This document shows positions 25,000 through 32,542 of a stretch of DNA of 64,000 bases, piece by piece. The stretch is taken from the NCBI GenBank assembly GCA_019636565.1, contig JAHBXG010000003.1, positions 85,530-149,529 on the forward strand, in the 5' to 3' direction. The notes under the pieces are model-generated. The model saw only the letters and a program-made list of their open reading frames with translations, had not been told where the DNA came from and ran no database searches. How positions within the stretch are numbered: position 1 is the stretch's first letter; every line of letters starts with the position of its first letter. A program made the position numbers and the translations under genes. This stretch comes from Phycisphaeraceae bacterium (GTDB taxonomy: Bacteria > Planctomycetota > Phycisphaerae > Phycisphaerales > UBA1924).

Positions 25000-26375
25000 G
25001 CTCCCCCCTTCTCAACGCCCGCACGTGACCTGGCGACAATCTCGCGTGCGAACGCCGCGGCAACATTCAGAGCTTCCAAATCCACGTTCGTCTTGTAGCC
25101 CGCCTCGTGGTTCGTGCGCACCAGCAACTCGGTCGAAATGTTCCCCGGGGCCCGTTGAATCGTCCCGTCCGGGAGCGTCTTGCTGGCGTAGGGACAGCCG
25201 CCGAGGCCTGCGACCGAGCCGTCGAAGGAGCGGACGCCGAAATCAAGAGCCGCACGGACGCATTCGGCAGCGCGACCGAATGTGTCGTGGAGGTGGAGAG
25301 TGCTCAGCACACGGCCGCCTTCAATCGGAACGACGTTCCGAACTTCTTTCAGGAGCATCGCCGTCGATTCCGATGTGCCCGCGCCGATCGTGTCACCGTA
25401 ATCGATTTCATCAACACCCAAATCCATGAGTCGTTTGGCGACATCTGCAACGACGGCCGGCGCAATCGGCCCTTCGAACGGGCAGGCGATCACACAGGAG
25501 ATGTACGCACGAACGTCCAGCCCGTTCAGGTGTGCCGCAGAAATGACCGGACGGAATCGATCAAGCGATTCGTCGATGGTGGCGTTGATGTTCTTCTTAC
25601 AGAACGTTTCGGAGGCGGCGGTGAATACGGAAACTTTGCGAATGAAGCGTCGCCGCGCGGCTTTGTTCACATCGAGCGCCGATTGCATGCCGCGCTCATT
25701 TGGAACGAGCGCTGAGAAGATGGCTTTCTGAAGCCCCCTCCCTGAGGGAGGGGGTTGGGGGAAGGGAGTAGATTTCTGTGGTGCGAGCAGACATCGCAAA
25801 ATCCGACTTGCGACCTCCGCGGAGTCCTTCACAACATCATCCGCTTGAAATCGAATCACGCGCAAGCCGTGTCTCTCGAGATAGCTTGTTCGCCTCGCGT
25901 CGTGTTGCGCGGCTTCATGGTTGTTGTGCGATTCTCCATCAACTTCAACAACCAGTCTCTCTGCCGGGCAGTAGAAATCCAGGATGTAGGGACCGAAGGG
26001 ATGCTGACGCCGAAATTTGAACCCGTTCAGTCGCTTTCCTGAAAGCTCGTACCAAAGCGCTCGCTCGGGTCCCGTCATTGCCGCTCGAAGCGACTTTGCC
26101 CTCTCCACTGCGACCGGATTCCGCGCAGGCACTCCCTTCCCCCAACCCCCTCCCTCAGGGAGGGGGCTTTGATCCAAGCTTTCGAACACTGCCGCCCCAT
26201 CCCCCAACTGCGGCACCCACTTCGCACTCACAAAGCTCGTCACCTCGATCTCGTCCACGCCCGTCTTGCAGAGCAACTCGACGAGCTTCACCTTGTCCGC
26301 CGTGGGAATAACACCCGGCTCGTTCTGAAGCCCGTCGCGGGGAGAGACATCGGTGATGCGGACCAGATCGGACAT
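24996..26375 (-). CDS. mvaB: HMG-CoA lyase with an in-frame DUF559 nuclease-domain insertion (459 aa)
   Basis: The start ATG is at 26375. Residues 1-69 and 216-459 make up a 3-hydroxy-3-methylglutaryl-CoA lyase: TDVSPRDGLQNEPG with catalytic Arg/Asp near 13-14, VTSFVSAKWVPQLGD, then ALVPNERG, FTAASETFCKKNINATIDES, IDYGDTIGAGTS, LHLHDTFGRA (metal His) and VAGLGGCPYA. Residues about 70-215 are foreign: a DUF559/Vsr-like domain (FKFRRQHPFGPYILDFYCPAE, VEVDGESH) between two low-complexity Gly/Pro linkers encoded by the terminal repeats of a 439-bp element. The frame is intact throughout, so a 459-residue chimera is predicted. Without the insert the protein would be 312 residues, the normal size. 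Whether the chimera folds and cleaves HMG-CoA is unknown. The lyase stop overlaps the next gene by 4 bp. Confidence 0.92.
   Translation of the reverse strand: MSDLVRITDVSPRDGLQNEPGVIPTADKVKLVELLCKTGVDEIEVTSFVSAKWVPQLGDGAAVFESLDQSPLPEGGGWGKGVPARNPVAVERAKSLRAAMTGPERALWYELSGKRLNGFKFRRQHPFGPYILDFYCPAERLVVEVDGESHNNHEAAQHDARRTSYLERHGLRVIRFQADDVVKDSAEVASRILRCLLAPQKSTPFPQPPPSGRGLQKAIFSALVPNERGMQSALDVNKAARRRFIRKVSVFTAASETFCKKNINATIDESLDRFRPVISAAHLNGLDVRAYISCVIACPFEGPIAPAVVADVAKRLMDLGVDEIDYGDTIGAGTSESTAMLLKEVRNVVPIEGGRVLSTLHLHDTFGRAAECVRAALDFGVRSFDGSVAGLGGCPYASKTLPDGTIQRAPGNISTELLVRTNHEAGYKTNVDLEALNVAAAFAREIVARSRAGVEKGGA
25731..25769. repeat. Terminal inverted repeat, left, of DUF559 element
   Basis: These 39 bp begin AAGCCCCCTCCCTGAGGG and match 26131-26169 perfectly in inverted orientation. 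They contain their own palindrome with 10-bp arms, CCCCCTCCCT-G-AGGGAGGGGG. Confidence 0.92.
26131..26169. repeat. Terminal inverted repeat, right, of DUF559 element
   Basis: The perfect inverted partner of 25731-25769. The solo copy at 16653 shares 36 consecutive bases with this repeat; the copy at 31474 is about 90 percent alike. Confidence 0.92.
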
Positions 26376-26412
26376 GATTCGGAGGATACACCGAATGGTG
26401 GTTGGCATCGGG

Positions 26413-26445
26413 ATCAAAAGAAAGACACCGGGCGGGTGCCCGGTG
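26413..26445 (-). terminator. Rho-independent terminator of the choice-of-anchor A gene
   Basis: A perfect 8-bp stem CACCGGGC-GGGT-GCCCGGTG (26426-26445) is followed on the minus strand by TCTTTCTTTT. It lies about 31 bp past the stop codon of the PEP-CTERM gene. Confidence 0.8.
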
Positions 26446-26476
26446 CCGATGAAAGTCGTGCTCAGTTTTTCAGAAT

Positions 26477-27382
26477 TCAGCGACGCCGACGACCCGCCAC
26501 GACCAATCCGAACCCCGCGAGAGCCAGGGCTCCCGGCGCGGGAATCAGACCGGCAAAGTTCGGCAGGTGCACTTCACCGTGCTGATTGAAGGAATCGGCA
26601 AAGACGCTGCCTTCGATCGCCGTCGAGTTCGACAGCACCGCATTCGGGGCGAGGATCGCGCCGAAGAAGTGACGGTCGATGTTCAGCGTGGTCGCCTCGT
26701 AGAAATTCCAGATGATCTTGGAGGCATTGGGGATGTTAAACCCACCCACCATGTTGCCGCCGTTGTAGGTGATGCTGGTGCCGGCCACGTTGATGACGAC
26801 CGTGGTCGCGCCGTTCATGTTGATGTCCATCTGCTGGACGTTGTTGTTCTGGAAGAGCGAGTTGCCGTTCACGCTGAACACGGCGACGCCGCCCGGCCCC
26901 GCCACCGAGTTGAATACCACGCCCGCGGGCTGACCGCCCGGGAGAGTCACCGTATTGGTCGCGCTCAGGCTCGAGCAGTACGACGACGCGTTCGTCACGT
27001 CGGCCCACGCGCTGTTGACCATCGAGGTCACGCTGTTGTCATTCTGAATGAGAGCGCCGCCCCCGTTCATGTTGAAGTTCGCTGCACCCTTGGCGTTGAA
27101 CAGACGGGCGCGCCCCGAATTCACCTGGTAGTTGTTCGCGCCGATCGTCCCACCGATGACCAGCGTGTCGATATTCAGATAGTTCGAGGTGGGCAGCAGC
27201 TTCGTGCCGTAATTCGAAGTGCCCGAGATGTTCCCGCCGACCATCGTGCGCCCTTCGACTTCCGAGTTGGTTGTCAGGTTGTGGCGAACGATCAGATTCC
27301 AGTCGTTGATGGCCGAAGCGCCAGCAACCTGGACCATGACGCTCGCCGCAACCGCGGCAGCGCCCAAAACGTACTTCTGCAT
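26477..27382 (-). CDS. Choice-of-anchor A family surface protein with PEP-CTERM-like tail
   Basis: A 301-residue protein from the ATG at 27382, with GAGAGG upstream. A signal peptide (MQKYVLGAAAVAASVMVQVAGASA) is followed by NDWNLIVRHNLTTNSEVEGRTMVGGNI, which, with HFFGAILAPNAVL and EGSVFADSF later, marks a choice-of-anchor A domain, an extracellular beta-rich fold. The C-terminus PAPGALALAGFGLVVAGRRRR is a PEP-CTERM-type sorting signal: motif, hydrophobic span, Arg cluster. It is exported and probably processed by an exosortase/archaeosortase-type system. It has its own promoter and terminator and is monocistronic. Confidence 0.92.
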   Translation of the reverse strand: MQKYVLGAAAVAASVMVQVAGASAINDWNLIVRHNLTTNSEVEGRTMVGGNISGTSNYGTKLLPTSNYLNIDTLVIGGTIGANNYQVNSGRARLFNAKGAANFNMNGGGALIQNDNSVTSMVNSAWADVTNASSYCSSLSATNTVTLPGGQPAGVVFNSVAGPGGVAVFSVNGNSLFQNNNVQQMDINMNGATTVVINVAGTSITYNGGNMVGGFNIPNASKIIWNFYEATTLNIDRHFFGAILAPNAVLSNSTAIEGSVFADSFNQHGEVHLPNFAGLIPAPGALALAGFGLVVAGRRRR

Positions 27383-27453
27383 GTCTTGCCTCTCTCTAAA
27401 AACCCACGAGAAACCCAGTGCGTTCAAGCCTCCTACAGCATGAACGCAGGAAC

Positions 27454-27481
27454 ACTATAGCGAAACGACTGCTTGTGTCTA
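27454..27481 (-). promoter_or_regulatory. Sigma-70-type promoter of the choice-of-anchor A gene
   Basis: On the minus strand TAGACA (27476-27481) and TATAGT (27454-27459) are 16 bases apart, about 70 bp ahead of the start codon at 27382. Both boxes are close to consensus, unlike most of this GC-rich window. Confidence 0.65.
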
Positions 27482-27549
27482 GCGCGAATCAAAGAGAGTG
27501 CGCGCCCGCGGCGTTGGTTATTGGGCTCTTCCCACCAAGTTCTTAACAA

Positions 27550-28167
27550 TTAGCGTTTGGCTTTGCCTGTACGTCTGTTGGAGCCCCGCCGCTTTGAGGG
27601 GCGAAGGTCTTCCGGCTTGCCTTCAAAATTTAAGGCCTTTGCCCCACTTTCTGCGACGAGATTGCGAATGAGTCGTTTCGACTTGATCTCGCCCTTCATC
27701 CCCTGCAAGCAATAAGAGCAAAGGCACTTCCACGGCCCCTTGTCGTGGCTTTCAGGAAAATAGCGCCATCCAACAACTTGCGGTACAGGACGGATTGCAT
27801 GGATGGATTTTGGCGACACACTTCCAACGACGACTACCTGCCAGCCGCGTGGATCAGACTCCTTCATGATGATTCCGGCGGCATGTCCCAGCGGAACCTT
27901 TCGATGCTCGCCGTTGTACTTTCCCACCCACACTGACGTTTCTGATGGAAGCCGAACGTGGGCGGCGGCGATCGTTTTCGTGCCTCGCCGCTTCAACTCA
28001 CGCAGCCACTGATTGCTCGCGAAATAGTTTGGCAACAGCGGCATCGCAAAAACGGCTCGCTTCAGCGTGATCTGCCCGTTAAGGCTCGCGATCTTGGTTG
28101 CGTTTCCTTTGATCCCGCTTCGCTTAATCGAAGCAGAATCGCGATCGTCAATCAAATGAACGAGCAT
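27550..28167 (-). CDS. Hypothetical protein (205 aa), possibly acquired
   Basis: The start is probably the ATG at 28167 (MLVHLIDDRDSASIKRSGIKGN); a TTG frame reaches 28194. Base composition is visibly less GC-rich and codon use less biased than in its neighbours, suggesting recent transfer. The opening, with a His followed by a helix and an xxIxxxGI pattern, recalls ADP-ribosyltransferase-fold proteins (DarT/Tpt1-like), but I see no confirming catalytic set. The middle has CLCSYCLQG, a possible CxxC metal site, and the tail is very basic (RPSKRRGSNRRTGKAKR), suggesting nucleic-acid contact. It lies directly downstream of the carboxyltransferase gene with a 36-bp gap. Function unknown. Confidence 0.7.
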   Translation of the reverse strand: MLVHLIDDRDSASIKRSGIKGNATKIASLNGQITLKRAVFAMPLLPNYFASNQWLRELKRRGTKTIAAAHVRLPSETSVWVGKYNGEHRKVPLGHAAGIIMKESDPRGWQVVVVGSVSPKSIHAIRPVPQVVGWRYFPESHDKGPWKCLCSYCLQGMKGEIKSKRLIRNLVAESGAKALNFEGKPEDLRPSKRRGSNRRTGKAKR

Positions 28168-28203
28168 CGTCAACGTGAGTGTCCTTTGCGACAATCGTGC
28201 TGA

Positions 28204-30063
28204 TCAGGTCTGCAACACACCCGTCTTGAACGGCTTTGAGTAGTCCCAGCCCTGCTCGGCTGTTGCGAGCGCCTCGATGAGTTCGTCACGCGTCTTGTGC
28301 GGCTCGATTATGCGATCCAGCCATCCCCGCGCAGCACCATGTCGAATGTCGGCTTGCTCCGTGTACCCCGCGTGGATCGCGCTGTAGATCTGTTTGTGCG
28401 TTTCGGGGTCGATCGTCTCACCCTTGCGCTTGCGGCTGGCTTCTTCGATTGTTGTAAGAACGCCAGTCGCCTGGTTCGCGCCCATCACGGCGCACTTGGC
28501 GCTCGGCCAGGCAAACGAAAGAAACGGATCGAACGCCCGCCCGCACATGGCGTAGTTGCCCGCGCCGTAGGAGCCGCCGGTGATGACGACAATTTTGGGC
28601 ACGATGCAGTTGCTCATCGCGTTCACCATCTTCGCGCCGGCGCGGATGATGCCCCCCTGCTCGCTGTCGCGCCCGACCATGAATCCGGTGGTGTCGTGGA
28701 GGAACACGATCGGGATCTTGCGCTGGTTGCAATCCATGATGAATCGTGCGGCCTTGTCCGCGCTGTCGTCATAGATCACGCCGGGCATCTGCACGGCCTT
28801 GGTCGGCCCGGTTTTTCCGCCCGCAACGGTGCGCTGCACGAGTTTCTTCTGATTGGCGACGATGCCGCAAGGGCGGGTGCCGATTCGCGCGTAGCCGCAG
28901 ACGATGGATTGGCCGTAGTCGGCTTTGTACTCGTCGAAGTCGGGAGCGAGAGATTCGTGCCCTTCGGCGTTCTTTTCGGCGCGAACATCGAGCAAGCAGG
29001 CCAGAACGTCCTTCACGTCATATTGCGCACCCGACTTGTCGGTGAACGCGTCATAGATTTCGTTTGGATCCCGGAAAGGGCGTCCATTCACCTGGCCATC
29101 AACAAATTCAACAGTCGCTTCAAAGTGATCGACCTTTGGATCTTGTTTCATCCGCTCGGACATGGCTTCCATGTATTTCGAGTACTTCGCCATCGCCTCG
29201 GGCGAACCCATCCGCTCCATCAGCCGATCGGGATGAAACCGATTCGACCCGTGCTTGGCGACGAGTTCTCGCAGCCGCTCGATGCACGCCTCATCGTCCT
29301 TCTCCTTGAAGTCGATGGTGCCGCTGATGCTCGCGTGCATCGTCGCGCCGCCGAGTTCCTCGTCGGTCACTTCCTGTCCGATCGCCGCCTTCACGAGCGC
29401 CGGACCCGCCAGATAAAGCCCCGATCCCTCCGTCATCAGTAGCGTGTCGCACAAAACCGGCAGATACCCGCCTCCCGCGACGCAGTAACCCATGATCGCC
29501 GCGATCTGCGGGATTCCCTCGGCGCTGATCACCGCGTTGTTGCGGAAGATGCGTCCGAAATCGTCCGTATCCGGGAACACATCCTCCTGCAGGGGCAGGT
29601 ACACGCCCGCGCTGTCTACCAAATAAATCAGAGGCAGGCGCGCCATCATCGCGATCGTTTGCGCGCGGATGATCTTCTTGCACGTCATCGGGAAGAACGC
29701 GCCGGCCTTCACCGTCGCATCATTCGCGACGATCATGCAGCGCCGTCCCTGCACCGTGCCCACGCCCGTGACGACACCTGCCGCGGGTGCGCCGCCGTGC
29801 TCCTTGTACATCTCGTACGCGCACCAAAGCCCGTACTCCTGGAAGAAACTCCCCTTGTCGATCAATTTCTCGACGCGCTCGCGCGCGGTCAGCCGGCCCT
29901 TTTCGTGCTGGCGGTCGATGGCCTTCTGGCCACCGCCAAGTTTCAGCGTGGCCTCGGCCTTGAGATACTGCTCCGTCAATTCGCGGAGTGTGGGGATGGG
30001 GGTGAGGGTGGGGGTGGGGGTGGGGGTGGGGGTCGGCGACGGTATTGGCGCAACCTTGTTCAT
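28204..30063 (-). CDS. mccB: Acyl-CoA carboxylase beta subunit (methylcrotonyl-CoA carboxylase type)
   Basis: A 619-residue carboxyltransferase. N- and C-terminal crotonase-like halves are seen: GRLTARERVEKLIDKGSFFQE, PLIYLVDSAGVYLPLQEDVFPD, then FLHDTTGFMVGRDSEQGGI, VITGGSYGAGNYAMCGRAFDPF and WPSAKCAVMGANQATGVL. The length and the LPLQEDVFPD and GFMVG signatures point to the methylcrotonyl/geranyl-CoA type, which would carboxylate 3-methylcrotonyl-CoA in leucine breakdown and feed HMG-CoA lyase. No biotin-carboxylase alpha subunit is in the window. The start ATG at 30063 overlaps the upstream gene by 4 bp. Residues about 6-24 are a Pro-Thr repeat from a GGGGGT hexamer tract. Confidence 0.9.
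   Translation of the reverse strand: MNKVAPIPSPTPTPTPTPTLTPIPTLRELTEQYLKAEATLKLGGGQKAIDRQHEKGRLTARERVEKLIDKGSFFQEYGLWCAYEMYKEHGGAPAAGVVTGVGTVQGRRCMIVANDATVKAGAFFPMTCKKIIRAQTIAMMARLPLIYLVDSAGVYLPLQEDVFPDTDDFGRIFRNNAVISAEGIPQIAAIMGYCVAGGGYLPVLCDTLLMTEGSGLYLAGPALVKAAIGQEVTDEELGGATMHASISGTIDFKEKDDEACIERLRELVAKHGSNRFHPDRLMERMGSPEAMAKYSKYMEAMSERMKQDPKVDHFEATVEFVDGQVNGRPFRDPNEIYDAFTDKSGAQYDVKDVLACLLDVRAEKNAEGHESLAPDFDEYKADYGQSIVCGYARIGTRPCGIVANQKKLVQRTVAGGKTGPTKAVQMPGVIYDDSADKAARFIMDCNQRKIPIVFLHDTTGFMVGRDSEQGGIIRAGAKMVNAMSNCIVPKIVVITGGSYGAGNYAMCGRAFDPFLSFAWPSAKCAVMGANQATGVLTTIEEASRKRKGETIDPETHKQIYSAIHAGYTEQADIRHGAARGWLDRIIEPHKTRDELIEALATAEQGWDYSKPFKTGVLQT
29992..30033. repeat. GGGGGT hexamer tract in the start of the carboxylase gene
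   Basis: On the plus strand several GGGGGT units run in tandem with imperfect units before them. The coding (minus) strand is C-rich and reads Pro-Thr repeats. The tract could form a G-quadruplex on the template strand. Length changes would be in six-base steps, so they would not shift the frame. Confidence 0.85.
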
Positions 30064-30824
30064 GTGCGAAATGAGGATAGCCACGGGCGATTCCCACGTT
30101 CCGCGCCCGCTAGCGTCCGAGCCAAGACCGCCGTCATCCAGAGCCTCCGCTCTTCCGCCAGCCCCGATCCGAACTTCACCTTCCGGTCCGCCTCGATCAG
30201 CACCAAAGGCTTCCTCTGGTCGTTCTGCTTCCAGGTCGTCTCGCCCGTCCGCACCGACTTCACCGCGTTCGCATCGAACTTCTGCCGCCACATCAGCGGC
30301 CCGATCCCCGTCCCCGCCGTTCCTCTCCCCGACTGCACGATCACCTCGCAGCGACCGGCGATCGCGATCAGAAACGCGACGAAAATGAGGGTCCCGATCA
30401 GCATGAACGGGATCAGGAAAATCCACAGGAACAGCACCGTTCCAACGGTCATCGGGCCGCCGTTGGCCTGCGGCGCCGGGAACCAGTTGGGTACCCCGAT
30501 CCCCAGAACGTGCAGCGTGCCCGCGATTGCGAGAATCACGAAGACCGAAACGATCCCGTTCCAGAAGAGCCCGAACAGCGCCGTCCCCACCGCAGTCCCC
30601 CACGACCGCGCACTCGCCCGTACCTCGATCCGGTCCCCCAGTTCCACAACTTCACACCCCTCCGGAGGCTTTGACACGTCCACGCTCAAGACCGCCGGGT
30701 CCTCGGCGAGCGCACTCAACTTCGTCACCGCCCCGCACGCGCGGCAGACCGCCACCGCCTCCTTGACGTTCATGTCGTCAAGGGCGAACTGTTTGCCGCA
30801 CTTGGGGCAGTTCGGCGTGTTCAA
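30060..30824 (-). CDS. Zinc-ribbon membrane protein (254 aa)
   Basis: It probably starts at TTG (30824), with GGAAG upstream that overlaps the previous stop region. Residues 6-31 form a zinc ribbon (CPKCG and CRACG). Two strong membrane segments lie near 85-110 and 130-158. The remainder has an ARSWG-like soluble domain with a charged C-terminus. The stop overlaps the start of the carboxyltransferase gene by 4 bp, so the genes are transcribed together. Function unknown. Confidence 0.8.
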   Translation of the reverse strand: MNTPNCPKCGKQFALDDMNVKEAVAVCRACGAVTKLSALAEDPAVLSVDVSKPPEGCEVVELGDRIEVRASARSWGTAVGTALFGLFWNGIVSVFVILAIAGTLHVLGIGVPNWFPAPQANGGPMTVGTVLFLWIFLIPFMLIGTLIFVAFLIAIAGRCEVIVQSGRGTAGTGIGPLMWRQKFDANAVKSVRTGETTWKQNDQRKPLVLIEADRKVKFGSGLAEERRLWMTAVLARTLAGAERGNRPWLSSFRT

Positions 30825-30830
30825 GCCCGC

Positions 30831-31439
30831 TTACTTCCTCCTGTACACCGTCTTCGCCACCTGCTTGTACTCCTCCGACCCCGGCAATTTGAACAGCACC
30901 TCGTGCACGATCGACTTATCCGGCATCACTTGCAAAACAAACCGGAACGGAAGCCTCCCCACGCCCGGCTCCTCCGTCTCTCCCTCCAGCGTCCAGGTCT
31001 TCAAGCGGGGCTCGTAGTCACCCTCGGCAAACACCGCGTAGGTGCCCCCCGTGTCCAGCCCGATCGCCGTGTACTTTTTTCGACCCGTGTCGTAGCCGAA
31101 GAAGTTGATCGACTCAAACCGCATCTCCTCCCGCGGCGTCGAGTTCGCGTTCATCTGCACAAACCGATCGCCCAGCACCCACTTGCCCGTCGCGACGCCC
31201 TCAATAGTCACCGGCGGACCGCCCCCGGCTTCGTACAGAATCTCCTGCGTGAACGAACCGACGAACGGCTCAAGGTATTTGTGCTCCGGCCCCGGGGCCG
31301 ACATCTTCTGCACGGCCTCGTAGATCGCGCGCTTGTCCGGCTTTTCCTGATTCGCCGGCTGAGCGATGACCACACCCGCGAGAAGCCCCGCCAACATTCC
31401 CGCGCCAACCAATACCGACGCTCTCTTCCTCGATGCCAT
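30831..31439 (-). CDS. DUF1579 family secreted protein (202 aa)
   Basis: An N-terminal signal peptide (RKRASVLVGAGMLAGLLAGVVIAQPA) leads into a DUF1579 domain: LEPFVGSFTQEILYE, GKWVLGDRFVQMN, FFGYDTGRKKYTAIGLDTGG and LEGETEEPG. The fold is a lipocalin/beta-barrel-like domain of unknown substrate. It is probably periplasmic. It opens the run DUF1579-zinc ribbon-carboxyltransferase; the downstream gene starts 6 bp after its stop. Confidence 0.88.
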   Translation of the reverse strand: MASRKRASVLVGAGMLAGLLAGVVIAQPANQEKPDKRAIYEAVQKMSAPGPEHKYLEPFVGSFTQEILYEAGGGPPVTIEGVATGKWVLGDRFVQMNANSTPREEMRFESINFFGYDTGRKKYTAIGLDTGGTYAVFAEGDYEPRLKTWTLEGETEEPGVGRLPFRFVLQVMPDKSIVHEVLFKLPGSEEYKQVAKTVYRRK

Positions 31440-31473
31440 GGATCAGTTCTCCCGTTCGGTATTCGCCACTCTG

Positions 31474-31509
31474 AAACCCCCTCCCCGAGGGAGGGGGCTT
31501 GGGGGTGGG
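31474..31509. repeat. Diverged solo copy of the DUF559-element terminal repeat
   Basis: These 36 bp are about 90 percent identical to the terminal repeat, with two substitutions, one inserted C and a changed AA. The stem CCCCCTCCC-CGA-GGGAGGGGG is kept. The copy is preceded by CTGA, as at the full element, and lies between the DUF1579 gene and the TIM-barrel gene. Confidence 0.75.
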
Positions 31510-31555
31510 CGCGTTTGCTTCGCCGTAGTCCATCGACCGCACGCACCCACTCGAA

Positions 31556-32305
31556 TCAATCCCCCGGCTTGACTCCGTTCCACGCTTGCACCGCGGCCCG
31601 TGCGGCGGCTTCCCACCCCTTTCCCGCATCCAGCCCGCGCAGATCGATCACCACCGGCACGCGCGCCGCCGCTATCGATGCCGATGCCGCGGCCAATCGC
31701 ACATCCAGCCGCCCGCTGCCCACCGCCACCCGGCGCGAACCGTCCCAATCGCATAGACGGATCGCCCCGGGCGCACTCGAAGCAACCAAAGCCGCGGGGT
31801 CCTGTCCCGACGCGATCACCTGCGCGAAGTCCACACCCCGCGCGATCGATGTTGGCACGTCCGCCGCCGGAGGCAGCGAGAAATCTACGACCGTCACACC
31901 CCGTTCGAGCGCCGCCGACCCAATCGACTGAAGCGCGTTCGCCAGCGGTTTCTGCGGCAGCGCGAGACACAGCACTTTCGACTCCATCGCGCCCAGCGAG
32001 CAGAGTTCCGAAAGCAGTTCGATCGCGCCTCCGATCGCCCCCACCGCCCGATCAACGTTCGCCGCATCGGCGAGATGCTGAGGAGGCAAAAACAAGTCGA
32101 TGCCGGTCGCGCCCACGCCGAGGCGCTTGAGCATGGAGGCAAGATCGCGCCGGGCCGACCGGTCGAGTTCGCGCGGGCGCAGCCCGGCGAACATCGCATC
32201 AAGGTGCAGGAGCGGCTCGCCCAGCAAGTTCATCAATGCCGCGCCACGAGAGATCGCCTCGCGCGGATCGGCCGAGATGTTGGCGATAGAAAGCGAAAGC
32301 GGCAC
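31556..32305 (-). CDS. Sugar phosphate isomerase/epimerase-like TIM-barrel protein (249 aa)
   Basis: Starts at GTG (32305). Segments LSIANISADPREAISRGAALMNLLG, LKRLGVGATGIDLFLPPQHL and VVDFSLPPAADVPTS alternate strand and helix as in a TIM barrel, and by eye resemble xylose-isomerase-like proteins. Metal ligands are not all apparent. No partner genes indicate a substrate. Moderate confidence in the fold only. Confidence 0.68.
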   Translation of the reverse strand: MPLSLSIANISADPREAISRGAALMNLLGEPLLHLDAMFAGLRPRELDRSARRDLASMLKRLGVGATGIDLFLPPQHLADAANVDRAVGAIGGAIELLSELCSLGAMESKVLCLALPQKPLANALQSIGSAALERGVTVVDFSLPPAADVPTSIARGVDFAQVIASGQDPAALVASSAPGAIRLCDWDGSRRVAVGSGRLDVRLAAASASIAAARVPVVIDLRGLDAGKGWEAAARAAVQAWNGVKPGD

Positions 32306-32420
32306 GGGCTATTCAAGGCGAGGAAGAACGGAGTTGTCCCAAACTTGCCGAAGCCCCAGCTCGAAAAAGCATTCGGACCACCAACCTCAACTTATTTTTG
32401 TCGCCGCAAGTCACGCCTTT

Positions 32421-32527
32421 GCACGCCGAAGGCGTGCCGTGAAGTAGCCGGGGGTGAAGCGAGCGGCGCAGCGGCGAGCGCCACCCCCGGTCGCAACGAC
32501 ATGAGGCTCAGCACGCCGAAGGCGTGC
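32421..32527 (+). repeat. REP-like array left of RAYT B
   Basis: Three hairpins: GCACGCC-GAA-GGCGTGC (32421-32437), a long stem CCGGGGGTG/CACCCCCGG (32448-32490) and GCACGCC-GAA-GGCGTGC again (32511-32527), ending 15 bp before the transposase start. A 25-bp stretch at 32439-32463 is repeated exactly, inverted, at 33056-33080. Confidence 0.85.
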
Positions 32528-32542
32528 CGGTATTCTCCGCTG

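Larger units (their letters stand above)
25731..26169 (-). mobile_element. 439-bp DUF559 element with perfect 39-bp terminal inverted repeats
   Basis: The ends 25731-25769 and 26131-26169 are perfect inverted repeats. The element is flanked by TG at 25729-25730 and at 26170-26171, a possible 2-bp target duplication. 439 plus 2 equals 441 bp, or 147 codons, so insertion keeps the frame. Clean removal rebuilds codons for VFESLDQKAIFSALVP, a continuous lyase sequence. Read with the host gene, the repeats encode PLPEGGGWGKG and PFPQPPPSGRG linkers and the interior a DUF559 domain with plausible PD-(D/E)xK-type acidic residues. No separate transposase is present. Confidence 0.88.

Noticed and set aside
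29992..30033. GGGGGT tract as a phase-variation switch
   Set aside because: Unit length is six bases, so slippage does not shift the frame.
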